Virus record (IMG/VR): IMGVR_UViG_3300017776_000251 | Span: 1 to 21,249 of that record | Reading direction: 5' to 3' (one strand) | DNA from: a virus | DNA length: 21,249 nucleotides | In this document: positions 20,472 to 21,249 of the stretch, piece by piece | Layout of the letters: every line of letters begins with the position of its first letter | Position numbering within the stretch: the first letter of the stretch is position 1 | Translations under genes and position numbers: made by a program | Notes under the pieces: generated by a model | Databases searched by the model: none | Told to the model about the DNA's origin: nothing | What the model saw: only the letters and a program-made list of their open reading frames with translations

Positions 20472-20625
20472 AAAAAGGTCTTTAAATGAATACAGACAAA
20501 CAAAGGACTCGTATTATATTAACCATGATACTCCTGTTGAATATAGTATTAATTTTTTGTGTAGGTTATATACTAATGACGCTGAACTTGGAGCAATAAT
20601 TAGAAAACATTTTCAAAAGTTATGA
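20464..20625 (+). CDS. Unknown 53-residue early protein
   Basis: The ATG at 20464 overlaps the membrane microprotein by 8 bases, and the TGA at 20623-20625 overlaps the nuclease start (ATGA). The product is basic at the N-terminus (NKKRSLNEYRQTKD) and helical at the C-terminus (TNDAELGAIIRKHFQKL). There is no membrane segment and a single cysteine, Cys33. I do not recognise a family. The tight overlaps are the best evidence that it is expressed. Confidence 0.5.
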   Translation: MNKKRSLNEYRQTKDSYYINHDTPVEYSINFLCRLYTNDAELGAIIRKHFQKL

Positions 20626-20972
20626 GTTTAAATGCAAATCAAAAAGGTAAAAGGTTCGAGCTAAAAATTGCAAAAGATTTAGCAAAGAAGTTTGACACAA
20701 ATATAAGAAGAACACCAAACTCAGGTGGATTAAGTATTAAAGGAGATATTCTAACAACAAGTGGCATACTATCTGAGTATAGTTGGGAATGTAAAAATCA
20801 AGAGAAGCTCAATATCTGGAAAGCACTGGAACAAAGTAAAAACGATGCTCTTGGTACTATGAAAAGCCCTGTGGTTGTGTTTACTAAAAACTTTGAAGAC
20901 GATTACATTGCTTTAAAATACGATGATTTTGTAAATATACTTCTTGAATTAAATGAGTACAGAAGTAAATAA
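20622..20972 (+). CDS. PD-(D/E)XK nuclease, Holliday-junction-resolvase-like
   Basis: This 116-residue protein shows the minimal PD-(D/E)XK core in Hjc-like order: Glu13 in KGKRFELKIAKDLAK, Arg/Pro/Gly-rich RRTPNSGG, Asp42 in KGDIL, and Glu56-x-Lys58 in SWECKNQ, then a Gln/Ser-containing helix (KALEQSKNDA). Such proteins cleave four-way DNA junctions or other branched DNA, a need during phage replication and packaging. VRR-NUC-type or Vsr-like nucleases are possible alternatives. Its size fits a resolvase dimer subunit. The ATGA overlap with the upstream gene, and a 20-base overlap with the sigma-like gene, place it in the same operon. Confidence 0.7.
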   Translation: MSLNANQKGKRFELKIAKDLAKKFDTNIRRTPNSGGLSIKGDILTTSGILSEYSWECKNQEKLNIWKALEQSKNDALGTMKSPVVVFTKNFEDDYIALKYDDFVNILLELNEYRSK

Positions 20973-21249
20973 TATATTGCACCTTTTGGTAAGAGATGAA
21001 AAAACTTGGCTAAGTATGGCCGAAGAAATAAGCAGCAATAGTAAAATACCAGCAAAAGATTTATTACACGACTTTTATATTGCTTTACATAGTAAAATTG
21101 ATAGTAAAAAAGTAAAAATTAATGATATTCTATATAACGATTCTTTAAATAAAGCGTTTATATATAAGATGATGCACAATATATTCATTGATACAATAAG
21201 AGTAGACAAAGATATACTAATAGAAAAAGATTTAAAAAACATAGTAGAA
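20953..21249 (+). CDS. Sigma-70-like factor, N-terminal part (3' truncated by window edge)
   Basis: The frame opens at the ATG at 20953, overlaps the nuclease gene by 20 bases and runs off the window after 99 codons. The visible part has KDLLHDFYIALHSK (about 35-48) and NKAFIYKMMHNIFIDTIR (66-83). These match the region-2 pattern of ECF-type sigma factors, with D-L-x-x-D/E-x-F followed by a helix ending in xxIDxxR. If right, it may redirect RNA polymerase to late phage promoters. The C-terminal region 4 that would confirm this lies outside the window. An alternative is a different helical DNA-binding protein. Confidence 0.55.
   Translation, partial: MSTEVNNILHLLVRDEKTWLSMAEEISSNSKIPAKDLLHDFYIALHSKIDSKKVKINDILYNDSLNKAFIYKMMHNIFIDTIRVDKDILIEKDLKNIVE

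Noticed and set aside
1-21249. CRISPR arrays, insertion sequences, integrase or attachment sites
   Set aside because: No regularly spaced direct repeats, terminal inverted repeats, transposase motifs or recombinase motifs were seen on either strand.

Overview
This window looks like a stretch of a tailed, probably siphovirus-like phage (or prophage) of a Bacteroidetes host, most likely a flavobacterium. The reasons are as follows. Every gene is on the + strand and packed with ATGA/TAATG-type overlaps. The DNA is AT-rich (about one third GC by eye). Start codons are preceded by A-rich leaders instead of Shine-Dalgarno sequences, as is usual in Bacteroidetes. Several proteins match types familiar from flavobacterial phages: an XkdF-type protease, a DUF6712-like connector, LamG fibres, a PGRP-type amidase and DUF6291. 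No terminase, integrase, DNA polymerase, tRNA or CRISPR array was found.

Layout. Positions 2-1216 hold the C-terminal part of a tape-measure protein. The head module covers 1228-4318: XkdF-type protease with an extra C-terminal domain, a small HEXXH zincin, a 50-residue Cys protein, an acidic scaffold and the major capsid protein. A hairpin, a tail-tube-like gene and a strong T-tailed terminator follow (4332-5008). Next come a small unknown protein, a portal protein with an extra C-terminal Cys/His domain and a DUF6712-like connector (5019-7673). Two large proteins (7686-11585) look like receptor-binding or fibre proteins. The first carries repeats resembling flavobacterial surface adhesins plus a LamG domain, and the second has three LamG domains.

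A lysis block (11606-13204) has a membrane/coiled-coil protein, a zinc amidase, a 38-residue Cys peptide and a holin-like protein. A calcineurin-like phosphoesterase (13245-14312) follows, flanked on both sides by the same inverted repeat (TTAACA-N6-TGTTAA).

The early/replication block (14403-21249) holds a ribbon-helix-helix-like protein, a candidate single-strand annealing protein, a PD-(D/E)XK exonuclease, a ParB-like protein, an SSB-like protein with an acidic tip, an HTH protein, a DUF6291 initiator-like protein, a RecA/DnaB-fold ATPase, a short C5 cytosine methyltransferase, a Holliday-resolvase-like nuclease and the start of a sigma-factor-like protein. Three tiny membrane proteins are threaded between them.

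How it fits together. The left part builds, matures and fits out the particle, the centre lyses the host, and the right part replicates, recombines and marks the phage DNA. The most notable points are four 12-bp-phased TAAGC repeats inside the initiator-like gene (possible origin), the paired inverted repeat around the phosphoesterase, the host-adhesin-like repeats on the fibre, the zincin and Cys miniprotein in the head operon, and the candidate annealing protein next to the exonuclease. All functional calls come from reading motifs by eye; no database search was run.
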